DNA of 64,000 nucleotides, taken from the NCBI RefSeq assembly GCF_003001995.1, contig NZ_PVNB01000013.1, forward strand, positions 40,121-104,120. The letters are read 5' to 3'. A program made the position numbers and the translations under genes. A model generated the notes under the pieces. The model saw only the letters and a list, made by a program, of their open reading frames with translations. It was not told where the DNA came from and did not search any database. The DNA comes from Orenia metallireducens. GTDB lineage: Bacteria; Bacillota; Halanaerobiia; Halobacteroidales; Halobacteroidaceae. Below are positions 27,647-36,434 of this stretch, piece after piece. Numbering within the stretch: position 1 is the first letter of the stretch; each line of letters opens with the position of its first letter.

Positions 27647-28303
27647 CTATATTTGCAACTTACAATCAACAAAAATTCTAGCAATAGTAGTCTTACTGAC
27701 CCTTCCAATCACCTTAAACTTATCTTCTATAACTTCACCTGCTTGGTCAGTTAACTGCTCTACTACTGGCAAGCTATCAACCTCATAGTCTACTATCTTT
27801 TTAGCAGCTTCAAAAACAGCATCCTCATCTTTTACAGTAAAAAGATGAGGCATTCTAGTCATTACTACACTGACTGGCATCTGATTTATATCGGTCTCTC
27901 CTATTGTCATCTTTAATAGATCTTTTCTAGATAATACACCTACTAAGATCTCATCATCATCTATTACATACAACGAACCTACATCTTCTAAAAATAGCTT
28001 TACTATTGCATCATAGACTGAGGTTCTCTTTTTAACAACAACAGCTACCGATTTAACTTCTTTTACTTTCTTACCATATATCTCTTCTAAATTATTTAAA
28101 TATCCACTTCCCTCTGAATATGTATAACCAACTTTAGGTTTGGCTTCTAATAGACTGGCCATAGTCAATACAGATAAATCAGCCCTTAAAGCACCACGGG
28201 TTAGGTTTAATTTATTTGCTATCTCTTTACTAGTAATGGGTTCGTTATTTTTTACTATTTCAATTATTCTCTTCTGTCTTTCGCTTAGGTTAATCTCAAT
28301 CAC
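27647..28303 (-). CDS. ccpN: CcpN-like transcriptional regulator (HTH + two CBS domains)
   Basis: About 218 residues. The N-terminal winged HTH (ERQKRIIEIVKNNEPITSKE, LTRGALRADLSVLTM) is followed by KPKVGYTYSEG and two CBS domains (about 80-140 and 150-215: YVIDDDEILVGVLSRKDLLK and MPVSVVMTRMPHLFTV). In Bacillus, CcpN represses gluconeogenic gapB and pckA by sensing nucleotides through its CBS pair. The start is uncertain: GTG at 28303 gives MIEINLSERQ, matching CcpN, while a TTG at 28324 would lie in the -10 region. A TATAAT at 28321-28316 leaves almost no leader. Followed by PPSR and glpX. Confidence 0.88.
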   Translation of the reverse strand: MIEINLSERQKRIIEIVKNNEPITSKEIANKLNLTRGALRADLSVLTMASLLEAKPKVGYTYSEGSGYLNNLEEIYGKKVKEVKSVAVVVKKRTSVYDAIVKLFLEDVGSLYVIDDDEILVGVLSRKDLLKMTIGETDINQMPVSVVMTRMPHLFTVKDEDAVFEAAKKIVDYEVDSLPVVEQLTDQAGEVIEDKFKVIGRVSKTTIARIFVDCKLQI

Positions 28304-28448
28304 CCCTAATATCAGATTATACAATGTATTAAATTACTTACACATATAATTATTTCACCTTATATATAAATATATCCTTCACTTTTAGAGTAATTAATCT
28401 GATAGTTACTAGATAAAATCAAATATATCTCTATTTCAAACTTTAACT

Positions 28449-28976
28449 TTATCCTACAAAATCAAAAATTTCCTCTTTATTATATTCCTTAGCTATTATC
28501 TTTGGAGTCTTTCCATTTTTATCTTCCATTTTAGGGTCTGCACCAAACTCAATTAGTGTACTAGTTACATCTTGATTATTATTCTCTATTGAATACATTA
28601 GAGCTGTACGCCCTACATTCTCAGAAGCATTAACCTCTGCACCTGCTTTAATTAGAGTATCTATAATTTCAACATCCTTATTATATCTTGATGCATACAT
28701 TAAAGGAGTTCTTCCCAGTTCACACTTAACATTAACATTTGCTCCTGCATCAATAAGTAACTTAATTACCTCTAAGCTCTCTTTATGCCAGATAGCAAAG
28801 ATTAAAGCAGTAGATCCAGCTCTATTTTTAGCATTTACATCAGCTCCAGCTTCAAGCAACTCTTCAATTACCTCTATATCAGCATTATTTAAAATAGCTT
28901 CCATCAATGATGTATCTCCATACTTATTTCTTTTATTGATATCCTCCAATAGATCTGTAGAAACGCTAGTTGTCAT
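28449..28976 (-). CDS. Ankyrin repeat protein
   Basis: 175 residues made almost wholly of four ankyrin repeats of about 33 residues (approximately 18-52, 53-86, 87-120, 121-153). Each has the consensus pattern of G-T/R-T-A/P-L followed by helix and G-A-D/N-V/P: YGDTSLMEAI...AGADVNAK, AGSTALIFAI...AGANVNVK, LGRTPLMYAS...AGAEVNAS, VGRTALMYSI...FGADPKME. No signal peptide or enzyme domain. Most likely a cytosolic protein-binding scaffold; the partner is unknown. It has its own 5' region and is not obviously in an operon. Confidence 0.9.
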   Translation of the reverse strand: MTTSVSTDLLEDINKRNKYGDTSLMEAILNNADIEVIEELLEAGADVNAKNRAGSTALIFAIWHKESLEVIKLLIDAGANVNVKCELGRTPLMYASRYNKDVEIIDTLIKAGAEVNASENVGRTALMYSIENNNQDVTSTLIEFGADPKMEDKNGKTPKIIAKEYNKEEIFDFVG

Positions 28977-29237
28977 ATTAAATCCCCCTTAAGATATAGT
29001 TTATTCTATTTTTTTACATTTATCTTCTATATAATATTATAACACATTTATTTAATAGTGCAACACATTATCAGAAAATCATCTAATTATTTTGATTAAA
29101 AATACAAATTGAATCTTATATATAGTTCTTCTTATTTATATACTCACTAATAAAAGTAATTATGACACAAATATAAAAATAATTTTGAAAATAAGAGTAG
29201 ATTATATAATATGATTTAAATATGACGTTACATAGAA

Positions 29238-29492
29238 ATATTGCGACACTTTTTACCTCAGTGTATAGTTGATAGTTGATAGTTGATAGTTGATAGTTGA
29301 TAGTTGATAGTTGATAGTTGATAGTTGATAGTTGATAGTTGATAGTTGATAGTTGATAGTTGATACCTCACACCTCATCCCCGCCCCTTCTCCTACTCTT
29401 AGGAGAAGGGAGACAAACAAAGAAAAAACAGTTCCCCCTCTCATTAGTTAAGGAGAGGAGGTTAGGGGGTGAGGTTGAAACTATCGCAATAT
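29238..29492. mobile_element. Inverted-end element carrying a heptamer minisatellite (255 bp)
   Basis: The left end is ATATTGCGACACTTTT (29238-29253). The right end, read on the other strand, is ATATTGCGATAG (29492-29481). These are the same termini as the elements at 24910 and 55272, but the interior is different: a GATAGTT heptamer array (29264-29365) followed by two hairpins (CCCTTCTCCT/AGGAGAAGGG at 29385-29410, and a CCTCTC/GAGAGG pair near 29434-29459). No coding potential that I trust. Confidence 0.65.
29264..29365. repeat. Tandem heptamer array GATAGTT, about 14 copies
   Basis: Perfect GATAGTT repeats, the first unit being TATAGTT, over about 102 nt. The array is homogeneous, so slippage is likely and length should vary between strains. 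Confidence 0.95.
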
Positions 29493-29528
29493 ATCCATTA
29501 AATCTAACTTTAAATTTCACATATCTAT

Positions 29529-29566
29529 AAAAAAAGAGCTACCTAGTCAAAGACTAAGTAACTCTT
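29529..29566 (-). terminator. Terminator of glyQS
   Basis: Stem AGAGTTACTTAGTC/GACTAGGTAGCTCT with a TTT loop, followed on the minus strand by TTTTTTTAT. About 65 nt after the glyS stop. Confidence 0.85.
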
Positions 29567-29629
29567 ATTATACTTATTTTATTCAATATCTATACAGATA
29601 AAATGAAAATAATTAGATCCTATCATTAA

Positions 29630-31699
29630 TTAATCAATTACAATCTTAGTTAAATCAGCAATCTTAGCTAATAAATTAGAGATTGAATTTAATAATCCCA
29701 ATCTATTCTCTTTAACTTCTTCATTCTTTGCCATTACCATTACAGAATCGAAGAAGTTATCGATTGGTTCTTTTAATTTAGCAACCTCTGTCAATGCCTC
29801 TACATAAGCACGCTCAGCAACTAAACTATCAATCTTATCCTTAGCATTTTGATAAGCTGAATATAGCTCTCTTTCACTATCATCTTCAAATAACTCAGGA
29901 TTAATTTCTGTATTATTACTCTTACTTGCTAAGTTAGCAACACGGTTAAAGGCTGTAATCAACTCTTCAAAGCCTTCATCTTCTCTGTATTCCATTAGGG
30001 CAGTAGCTCTAATTAAGGTATCGTTGATATTAATAAAATTGCTTGCTAAGATAGCATCACTAACATCATATCTAACCTCTGCCTCTTCTAATAGATTCTC
30101 TAGTCTTAGCTTAAAGAAGTCCAATACTTCTGCTTTTACTTCTGCCCCATCCCTTTGTAACTTATCTTGCTTCTTAAGAGTAGCTAAGGATTGCTCGATT
30201 AGATAATCTAAGTCTAATTCCAACCCTGCATCAACGATAATCTTAACAATTCCTTGAGCCTGACGGCGTAAAGCATAAGGGTCTTGAGAACCTGTTGGGA
30301 TGATTCCTACACTGAAGAATCCAACAATACTATCAATCTTATCAGCAATACTTACTATAATCCCTGCTTCGGTACTTGGTAAGATATCATCAGCATAACG
30401 TGGTAAGTAATGTTCAAAGATAGCACTTGCTACCTCTTCATCCTCTCCATCATTTAAGGCATAATAGCTTCCCATCACACCCTGTAATTTAGAAAATTCA
30501 TCAACCATACCTGTTACTAAATCGGCTTTAGATAATTTCGCAGCTCTTTTAGCTTGCTCTACTTTGTCTTCTGATAATCCTAACTGATTAGCAAATTCGC
30601 CTGATAAACTAACTATCCTTTCTACTTTTTCGTAGATAGTTCCTAAATCCTCTTGGAAAATAACATTCTTCAGTTTATCTACCTTAGTTGCTAAAGTCTC
30701 TTCCTGATCTTCCTCATAGAAGAAAATTGCATCAGATAGGCGTGCTTGTAATACCTTCTCATTTCCAGCTCTAACCACATCAATATGCTCTTCATTACCA
30801 TTTCTGACAGTTACAAATAGGTTTTGGAGATTTCCTTTCTTATCTTCAACTGGGAAGTATCTTTGGTGCTCTCTCATCGAAGTGATCAATACTTCAGAAG
30901 GTAGTTCTAAGAAGTCCTCAGAAAAACTACCGCATAAAGCAGTTGGATACTCAACTAAAAAGTTGACCTCAGTTAATAGACCTTCATCTACCTTTACAAC
31001 TACATCTTTCTTTTGAGCAATGGCTTCAATCTGCTCTACTATCATCTCTCTACGCCTATTATGGTCTACAATTACAAACTCTTTCTCTAACTTAGCAAAG
31101 TACTCGGCTGGACTATCAATTACTATCTGACCTTCACTTAAGAATCTATGACCTTTACTCCAATTGCTAGCTTTAACACCTGCTACAGAAAGATCTACTA
31201 TATCCTCTCCATATAGGCTTAGAATCCATTTGATTGGTCGAGCAAATCTCATCTCTTCACTAGCCCAACGCATAGATTTAGGGAAGTTCAATTTATTGAT
31301 AATCTCTGTTAACAGTTCTGCTAATAACTTTTTAGTATCTTCTCCAAGCTCTCGAGTACAAGCATAAACATACTCATCTCTAACCTCTAACTCTTCTGGA
31401 CTAATTCCTTGTCCACAAGCAAAACCTGCTCCTGCTTTGCTAGGATTCCCCTCTTCATCAAAGGCGATTCTAACAGCTGGACCTCTAACCTCTTTCTCCA
31501 AATCACTCTGTTTTTCTGCTACATCCTTAATCAGTAAGACTAACCTTCTTGGAGTACCAGTAGCTTGTATCTCTCCAATCTCAATCCGATTATTAGAAAA
31601 GATCTCTTTAGATAGTTCAGTTAATTGTTTGAAGGTATAATCCATAAAACCTGCTGGAATCTCTTCGGTTCCAAGTTCTAATAATAAGTCCTTACTCAT
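29630..31699 (-). CDS. glyS: Glycine--tRNA ligase beta subunit
   Basis: 689 residues, normal for GlyS. It starts [20 protein letters not shown] and has the diagnostic [12 protein letters not shown] (51-62) and LPKSMRW-like [21 protein letters not shown]. The HD-domain region ends in [21 protein letters not shown] and [18 protein letters not shown]. The C-terminal anticodon-binding region is [21 protein letters not shown]. It pairs with GlyQ as an alpha2-beta2 enzyme that charges tRNA-Gly. Its start overlaps the glyQ stop by 8 nt, giving translational coupling. Controlled by the T-box at 32662-32878. Confidence 0.97.
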   Translation of the reverse strand: MSKDLLLELGTEEIPAGFMDYTFKQLTELSKEIFSNNRIEIGEIQATGTPRRLVLLIKDVAEKQSDLEKEVRGPAVRIAFDEEGNPSKAGAGFACGQGISPEELEVRDEYVYACTRELGEDTKKLLAELLTEIINKLNFPKSMRWASEEMRFARPIKWILSLYGEDIVDLSVAGVKASNWSKGHRFLSEGQIVIDSPAEYFAKLEKEFVIVDHNRRREMIVEQIEAIAQKKDVVVKVDEGLLTEVNFLVEYPTALCGSFSEDFLELPSEVLITSMREHQRYFPVEDKKGNLQNLFVTVRNGNEEHIDVVRAGNEKVLQARLSDAIFFYEEDQEETLATKVDKLKNVIFQEDLGTIYEKVERIVSLSGEFANQLGLSEDKVEQAKRAAKLSKADLVTGMVDEFSKLQGVMGSYYALNDGEDEEVASAIFEHYLPRYADDILPSTEAGIIVSIADKIDSIVGFFSVGIIPTGSQDPYALRRQAQGIVKIIVDAGLELDLDYLIEQSLATLKKQDKLQRDGAEVKAEVLDFFKLRLENLLEEAEVRYDVSDAILASNFININDTLIRATALMEYREDEGFEELITAFNRVANLASKSNNTEINPELFEDDSERELYSAYQNAKDKIDSLVAERAYVEALTEVAKLKEPIDNFFDSVMVMAKNEEVKENRLGLLNSISNLLAKIADLTKIVID

Positions 31700-32576
31700 T
31701 ATCTTTCCCCTCCTTTAACAAAGGATAACCCAGTTCTTCTCTCTGCTTAACATAGTTTTGAGCGCATTTTTTAGCCAAAGTACGTACTCTAGCAATATAG
31801 CTAGTCCTCTCAGTAACAGAGACAGCTCCCCTAGCATCTAGCATATTGAAGGTATGAGAGCACTTCAATACATAATCAAAGGCTGGTAAGACTAGACCTT
31901 CTTTGGCAATTCTAGTCGCTTCCTTTTCATATAGATTAAATAATGTCAATAAAGTCTCTACATCAGCAATCTCAAAATTATAAGTAGAATGTTCTACTTC
32001 ACCTTGATGGTGAACATCTCCATACTTAATCCCTTCAACCCACTGAATATCAAAGACACTATCTACCTCTTGAAGATAGATAGCAAGACGCTCTAAACCA
32101 TAAGTAATCTCTACAGATACAGGCTTACACTCAAGCCCTCCAACCTGTTGGAAGTATGTAAACTGTGTAATCTCCATTCCATCTAACCAGACTTCCCAAC
32201 CAAGCCCCCAAGCTCCTGTAGTTGGGTTCTCCCAGTTATCCTCTACAAATCTAATATCATGCATCTTAGGGTCAATTCCTAAAGCCTCTAAACTCTTTAG
32301 ATAAATCTCTTGAATGTTATCAGGAGATGGCTTCATAATCACCTGATACTGGTAATAATGCTGTAAACGATTAGGATTCTCACCATAGCGACCATCTGCA
32401 GGTCTCCGGCAAGGCTCCACATAAGCTACATTCCACGGCTCTGGTCCCAATGACCTTAAGAATGTCGATGGATTCATCGTACCAGCACCAACCTCAATAT
32501 CATAAGGCTGTCTGACAATACATTTTTGTTCAGACCAGAATTGATTTAAGGTATTGATCATATCTTGAAAATTCAT
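31692..32576 (-). CDS. glyQ: Glycine--tRNA ligase alpha subunit
   Basis: 294 residues. [59 protein letters not shown] and [20 protein letters not shown] are the class II signature blocks of GlyQ. It is the catalytic core for glycyl-adenylate formation in the alpha2-beta2 synthetase. It starts about 85 nt past the T-box terminator; a second large hairpin (32601-32643) lies in between. Confidence 0.97.
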   Translation of the reverse strand: MNFQDMINTLNQFWSEQKCIVRQPYDIEVGAGTMNPSTFLRSLGPEPWNVAYVEPCRRPADGRYGENPNRLQHYYQYQVIMKPSPDNIQEIYLKSLEALGIDPKMHDIRFVEDNWENPTTGAWGLGWEVWLDGMEITQFTYFQQVGGLECKPVSVEITYGLERLAIYLQEVDSVFDIQWVEGIKYGDVHHQGEVEHSTYNFEIADVETLLTLFNLYEKEATRIAKEGLVLPAFDYVLKCSHTFNMLDARGAVSVTERTSYIARVRTLAKKCAQNYVKQREELGYPLLKEGKDNE

Positions 32577-32600
32577 AAAAATCCCCCTCTTTTTATAATG

Positions 32601-32643
32601 GAGAATTGAGAATTATTTTAGTTTTTAATTCTCAATTCTCAAT
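32601..32643 (-). repeat. Hairpin of short repeats in the glyQ leader
   Basis: On the minus strand, two AATTGAG-type repeats pair with AATTCTCAATTCTC about 20 nt further on, giving a long AT-rich stem between the T-box terminator and the glyQ ribosome-binding site. It will be present in every read-through transcript. The repeat units are heptamers (TTGAGAA), like other heptamer repeats in this window. Confidence 0.6.
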
Positions 32644-32661
32644 TCTAAACTCTCAATTAAA

Positions 32662-32878
32662 TATAAAAACCCCCTCCCTAATAGTAATTTCTACTATCAG
32701 GGACGAGGTTACCCGCGGTTCCACCCTGTTTAATCCTCTTTAGCAGGATTCACTTTATTATCAGTTACTCCCAAGTGCCCTTCACCAGATTGCTATACTA
32801 GACTTCCACCATCCCTAGCTCGCTTTAATAGCAAATTCTAACTACTCCTCTTGTTCTTTGTAACTAACTTTATCTATT
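32662..32878 (-). promoter_or_regulatory. T-box riboswitch, glycine-specific
   Basis: The T-box sequence GGTGGAACCGCG is at 32725-32714, and the competing terminator stem (CCCTGATAGTA/TACTATTAGGG, then GGGGGTTTTT) ends at about 32662. Upstream lies a long stem I; its specifier is probably GGC (32779-32777) followed by A, matching a glycine codon. Uncharged tRNA-Gly should stabilise the antiterminator and allow glyQS expression. The promoter lies just upstream at 32887-32915. The gene context confirms glycine specificity. Confidence 0.95.
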
Positions 32879-32886
32879 TTTCCTTA

Positions 32887-32915
32887 AATATATCAGAATT
32901 CATCTGAATTGTCAA
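32887..32915 (-). promoter_or_regulatory. Promoter of the T-box/glyQS transcript
   Basis: Minus strand: TTGACA (32915-32910), 17-nt spacer, TATATT (32892-32887). The promoter is embedded in the last codons of the DUF4342 gene, whose stop lies at 32895-32893, so glyQS has a promoter independent of the recO group. Confidence 0.85.
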
Positions 32916-33318
32916 TATCATTCTCTACCTTATCAGCTATCCTATTAAGCCTTTCAACTTCTATAGTACATTTACTGGCTAAGGCTGCTAGACCTGCTAA
33001 GACCGTTAGATAAGGGGCGATCACCGTTCCTACTACACCTGCTGTTACAGGGATATCTACTAATACCCTGTCATCTTTTTTAACCCTAATTCTTGTAACA
33101 TTACCCTTTCTAATCAAATCTTTAACCCTACCAAGAACCTGCTGACCTCTTACTTGAAACTCTTCTTTAGTATATTTCTGTTTTTCTTCTTTCTCTAACT
33201 TAATAATCGCTTCTAAAACATCACCATCGACAGACCTTAAAGCCTCTACAGCCTGCTCATAATCAACTCCTGTTCTCTCCCTAATCACATCTACCTTCTC
33301 TAACTCTTCTGTTATCAT
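32893..33318 (-). CDS. DUF4342 domain protein with UBA-like N-terminus
   Basis: 141 residues. The N-terminus (ITEELEKVDVIRERTGVDYE, AVEALRSVDGDVLEAIIKLE) has the UBA/EF-Ts-N-like helical fold. The middle, LIRKGNVTRIRVKKDDRVLV, leads into a hydrophobic segment (about 90-118, PVTAGVVGTVIAPYLTVLAG) that matches the DUF4342 domain, followed by an acidic tail. Probably membrane-associated; function unknown. It lies 11 nt after recO and its 3' end carries the glyQS promoter. Confidence 0.88.
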   Translation of the reverse strand: MITEELEKVDVIRERTGVDYEQAVEALRSVDGDVLEAIIKLEKEEKQKYTKEEFQVRGQQVLGRVKDLIRKGNVTRIRVKKDDRVLVDIPVTAGVVGTVIAPYLTVLAGLAALASKCTIEVERLNRIADKVENDIDNSDEF

Positions 33319-33329
33319 AGTTCTCCTCC

Positions 33330-34073
33330 TTAATTAAACTCTTTTAAACTTTCTATAAAAGAGATAGACTTTAACTTTTTATGAATTAAAGATTGAATAT
33401 AGTAAGGTATAATCTCAGCCAATTCCTTTCTAGCATATTCAGGTAGCTTCATCTGTAGCAGCTTCTTATAATCCAATTCTAGGATTTTCTTCATGTACTG
33501 TACTGTTCCCATACTTATCTTCTTAGCCCAGTTAGCAGAGCAAGAGCAGACCAATCCACCAGCTTGTCCATCAAATCTAAGGTTCTTAGTTGATTTATTT
33601 CCACATTCTACACAGCCAGCTAGATAAGGCTCATAGCCCAATAATTTAAGTAACTTTAATTCAAAAGCTCTAATAATCAACTCTAAATCATCTAAATTAT
33701 CTATTAACCTTAAGGTTAATAATAACAACCCAAAGACCCATTGATTCTCTTCATAGTCTGTAGTCAACTCATCAACTACCTCTACTACATAAGAAGCATA
33801 AGCCATCTTATCTAAATCTCCTCTTATCTTGCTAAAAGACTCCTTTATATCACATTGACTTAACTTACCCAGATCAGATTTACCTTGATAAACTAAAACA
33901 TTATTATATACAAAAGGCTGTAATCCAGCAGATAAAGTACTCTTGGTCTTACGTACACCCTTTGCTACTATCTTAATCTTTCCTTTTTCTCTACTATAAA
34001 GAGAGATAATCTTATCAGCTTCCTTAAATTCATAATTTCTTAGCACAATTGCATCTGTATCAAAGAGTGGCAT
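33330..34073 (-). CDS. recO: DNA repair protein RecO
   Basis: 247 residues. The N-terminal OB-fold begins with DTDAIVLRNYEFKEADKIIS and continues with REKGKIKIVAKGVRKTKSTL. A helical domain follows. The zinc site is four cysteines: GCVECGNKS and VCSCSAN (about 157-184). RecO loads RecA with RecR during gap repair. It follows deoC by 291 nt and is co-transcribed with the DUF4342 gene. In Bacillus recO also sits between era and glyQ, so this is conserved synteny with insertions. Confidence 0.94.
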   Translation of the reverse strand: MPLFDTDAIVLRNYEFKEADKIISLYSREKGKIKIVAKGVRKTKSTLSAGLQPFVYNNVLVYQGKSDLGKLSQCDIKESFSKIRGDLDKMAYASYVVEVVDELTTDYEENQWVFGLLLLTLRLIDNLDDLELIIRAFELKLLKLLGYEPYLAGCVECGNKSTKNLRFDGQAGGLVCSCSANWAKKISMGTVQYMKKILELDYKKLLQMKLPEYARKELAEIIPYYIQSLIHKKLKSISFIESLKEFN

Positions 34074-34202
34074 AACATCATTCCTTTTTTATCTGTTAGT
34101 ATTAAATAATCTTCTCCATCTAGCTAAAATATCCTCTTTGACACAAACTACTCTAACCATAGTTTATGCAAAAAAATAAATTTAACTCATTATCATAATT
34201 AA

Positions 34203-34312
34203 ATATTGAAACACTTTAAATCTAAGATAAAGTTTAAGGTTGAGCAAACCGTAAAAACATGGATTTAATGTTTTACTTAGACTTAACCCTTAAACTTTCA
34301 CATTATCCCATA
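34203..34312. repeat. Short dispersed repeat with inverted ends, second copy
   Basis: Resembles 4143-4247: the left end AATATTGAAACACTTTAAAT is followed by AAGTTTAAGGTTGAGCAAAC, the interior pairs with TTTACTTAGACTTAACCC, and the right end on the other strand reads GGGATAATGTGAAAGTTTAAG. The ends are imperfect inverted repeats related to the ATATTGCGACACTTTT family. It sits in the 291-nt gap between recO and deoC. Confidence 0.5.
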
Positions 34313-34328
34313 TTATTAAAGATTAACG

Positions 34329-34362
34329 TAAAAAAGAAGTTGGTATTTAAATACCAACTTCT
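34329..34362 (-). terminator. Terminator of deoC
   Basis: 13-bp perfect stem GAAGTTGGTATTT and its complement, followed on the minus strand by TTTTTTACG. It adjoins the deoC stop at 34365. Confidence 0.9.
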
Positions 34363-34364
34363 CA

Positions 34365-35051
34365 TTATTCATCCTCATCTCCAGTTACTATTGCCACACC
34401 TTCGCTACTACCAATTCTATTGGCACCAGCATCTAACATTTCAAGGGCTTCATCGAAGGTATCAATACCACCAAAGGCTTTAACCCCAATAGACCTACCT
34501 ACATTCTTACGAATCAAACTGACCTCTTCAGTTGTTGCTCCTCTTGGTCCAAAGCCAGTAGAGGTCTTGATAAAGTCAGCCCCTACCTTTTTAGAGATAT
34601 AACATAGCTTTTCAATCTCCTCTTCATTCAAATAACAGGTCTCGATTATAACCTTAGTGATTATATCCTTAGTGACTCCTGCTATTTTAGTAGCATCAAC
34701 AACAGCCTTGACATCCTCTCTAACCACATCCCAAGAGTGGGACTTAACAGCACTGAGATTAACTACCATATCAACCTCTTGAGCACCATTTCTGATAGCA
34801 TTCTTAGTCTCATATGCCTTGGTCTCAGAAGTAGTAGCTCCTAAAGGATAACCTATCACTGTACATACCTTTACAGAGCTATTCTCCAATAGCTTAGCTG
34901 CTAAGGGAACAAAACAGGGATTAACACAGACAGAAGCAAAATCATGTTCTTTTGCTTCATCACAGGTCTTCTTGACATCTAACACCGTTGCAGTGGGATA
35001 TAGTATTGTATGATCAACCATTTTAGCCATATCTTTAGGTTTAATTGCCAT
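34365..35051 (-). CDS. deoC: Deoxyribose-phosphate aldolase
   Basis: 228 residues. MVDHTILYPTATVLDVKKTC at the start contains the substrate-binding region, followed by FASVCVNPCFVPLA, VCTVIGYPLGATTSETKAYE and the Schiff-base lysine block VGADFIKTSTGFGPRGATTE. The C-terminus has KAFGGIDTFDEALEMLDAGA and GSS. It cleaves 2-deoxyribose-5-phosphate to acetaldehyde and glyceraldehyde-3-phosphate in nucleoside salvage. It sits between mgtE and recO, where no nucleoside genes occur, so it is not part of a deo operon. Strong terminator follows. Confidence 0.95.
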   Translation of the reverse strand: MAIKPKDMAKMVDHTILYPTATVLDVKKTCDEAKEHDFASVCVNPCFVPLAAKLLENSSVKVCTVIGYPLGATTSETKAYETKNAIRNGAQEVDMVVNLSAVKSHSWDVVREDVKAVVDATKIAGVTKDIITKVIIETCYLNEEEIEKLCYISKKVGADFIKTSTGFGPRGATTEEVSLIRKNVGRSIGVKAFGGIDTFDEALEMLDAGANRIGSSEGVAIVTGDEDE

Positions 35052-35078
35052 GATTATCAGCTCCTCTATCGTATTATT

Positions 35079-36428
35079 TTATGTTAAATGATTCAAGAAT
35101 AATCTAGCCAAAGTAAAATAAATAAATAATCCAGATGCATCAATTACAGTAGTAATAAAAGGACCTGCTGCTACTGCTGGATCAATACCGAAATAGTCTA
35201 AAATAAATGGGGTAGTAGTTCCTACAAAGGTTGCTGTTAATATATTACAGAACATAGCCAAGCCTACTACAACCCCTAATATATAATTTCCTTGCCATAA
35301 AAATGCCACTAAAGCAATCATAGAACCACAGATTAAAGCCACCAAACCTCCAACTTTAACCTCATTAAATAGATGCATAAATAAATCTTTAGATTCTATA
35401 TCCCCTGTAGCCAGTCCTCTAACCACAATTGCCAAGGACTGAGTTCCAGCATTACCACCAGTTCCAGCCAAAGTAGGCATAAACAAAGCCAAAGCCACTA
35501 CACTATTTAAAAGACCTGAGAACACATCGATTACAGAGCCTGAGAGCATACTTGCAAATAAGAGGACTATCAACCATGGGGAACGCTTCATAGCAGCCTT
35601 TAAAATTGAATTATTACCAGATTCAAAATCAACCTCACTGGTTGCAGCCATCTTATAAATATCCTCTGTAGCCTCCTCTTCAATAACATCAATAATATCA
35701 TCTACAGTTATTATTCCCAGAAGCTGCATTTGATGATTGACTACTGGAACAGCCAATAAATCATACTTAGAGATAATCCTGGCAACTTCTTCTTGGTCTA
35801 AATCTAGCCTAACATGAATTACCTTCTTCTGGATTAGATCCTTTATCTTCTTGTCAGGGGTTGCTGTAATTAACTCTCTCATCGAAAGAACACCCATTAA
35901 CTGCTTGGTCTGATTTACTACATAGATATAATAAATCATCTCAGCTTCTCTAGCAATCTCTCTAACAATATCTAAAGCCTCTCCTACAGTCTTACCTTCC
36001 TTGATTGCTATGTATTCGGTGGTCATAATACCACCAGCACTATCCTCATCATAACCTAAGAGATTATGAATCTGCTCAGCATCCTCTTTTCTCATCAACT
36101 TTAACAATTCTTTAGTCTTACCAATGGATAAAGTTCCTAAAAAATCGGCTATATCATCGGCATACATATTGTCTAAAATAACTCTTAGATCTTCAGGTTT
36201 TACTAAATTCAAAATAGTATGCTTAACATCATAATCAAACTCTGTTAAAGCATAAGCCAACTTCTTTAAAGGAATAGCAGGAATTATCGCCTTAACTTCC
36301 TCCATAGATAGTTCATCTATCAACTCAGTAATATCAGCTGGATACAGCTCTTCTAAGATAGGCTTTAACTCTTCAATATCCCTTTTCTCAAGTTTTGCTT
36401 TTATATCTAAGAATATACTCTCTTTCAT
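35079..36428 (-). CDS. mgtE: Magnesium transporter MgtE
   Basis: 449 residues. The order is an N-terminal superhelical domain (about 1-125, SMEEVKAIIPAIPLKKLAYA), two CBS domains (about 130-250, MTTEYIAIKEGKTVGEAL and KYDLLAVPVVNHQMQLLGII), a plug helix and then five membrane segments with PWLIVLLFASMLSGSV, MPTLAGTGGNAGTQSLAIVV and DASGLFIYFTLARLFL. The conserved GGNAGTQS lies in the pore. The cytoplasmic domains sense magnesium and gate the channel. It lies 6 nt downstream of era and 27 nt before deoC. Confidence 0.95.
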   Translation of the reverse strand: MKESIFLDIKAKLEKRDIEELKPILEELYPADITELIDELSMEEVKAIIPAIPLKKLAYALTEFDYDVKHTILNLVKPEDLRVILDNMYADDIADFLGTLSIGKTKELLKLMRKEDAEQIHNLLGYDEDSAGGIMTTEYIAIKEGKTVGEALDIVREIAREAEMIYYIYVVNQTKQLMGVLSMRELITATPDKKIKDLIQKKVIHVRLDLDQEEVARIISKYDLLAVPVVNHQMQLLGIITVDDIIDVIEEEATEDIYKMAATSEVDFESGNNSILKAAMKRSPWLIVLLFASMLSGSVIDVFSGLLNSVVALALFMPTLAGTGGNAGTQSLAIVVRGLATGDIESKDLFMHLFNEVKVGGLVALICGSMIALVAFLWQGNYILGVVVGLAMFCNILTATFVGTTTPFILDYFGIDPAVAAGPFITTVIDASGLFIYFTLARLFLNHLT

Positions 36429-36434
36429 GTAGTA

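Larger units (their letters stand above)
28977..29629. other. Intergenic region with heptamer-repeat element
   Basis: 653 nt between the ankyrin gene and the glyQS terminator. It contains the repeat element at 29238-29492 and the glyS terminator at 29529-29566. The rest is AT-rich with no gene I can support. Confidence 0.7.

Noticed and set aside
29264..29365. CRISPR-like array
   Set aside because: The repeats are 7 nt, directly adjacent and without unique spacers; there are no cas genes in the window.
29253..29444. 63-codon minus-strand frame with repeated STINYQL units
   Set aside because: It is the translation of the GATAGTT heptamer array; no ribosome-binding site and no plausible protein.
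34259..34483. 74-codon plus-strand frame covering the deoC terminator
   Set aside because: It crosses a strong hairpin and the 3' end of deoC on the opposite strand; the H/L/Q-rich composition is not protein-like.
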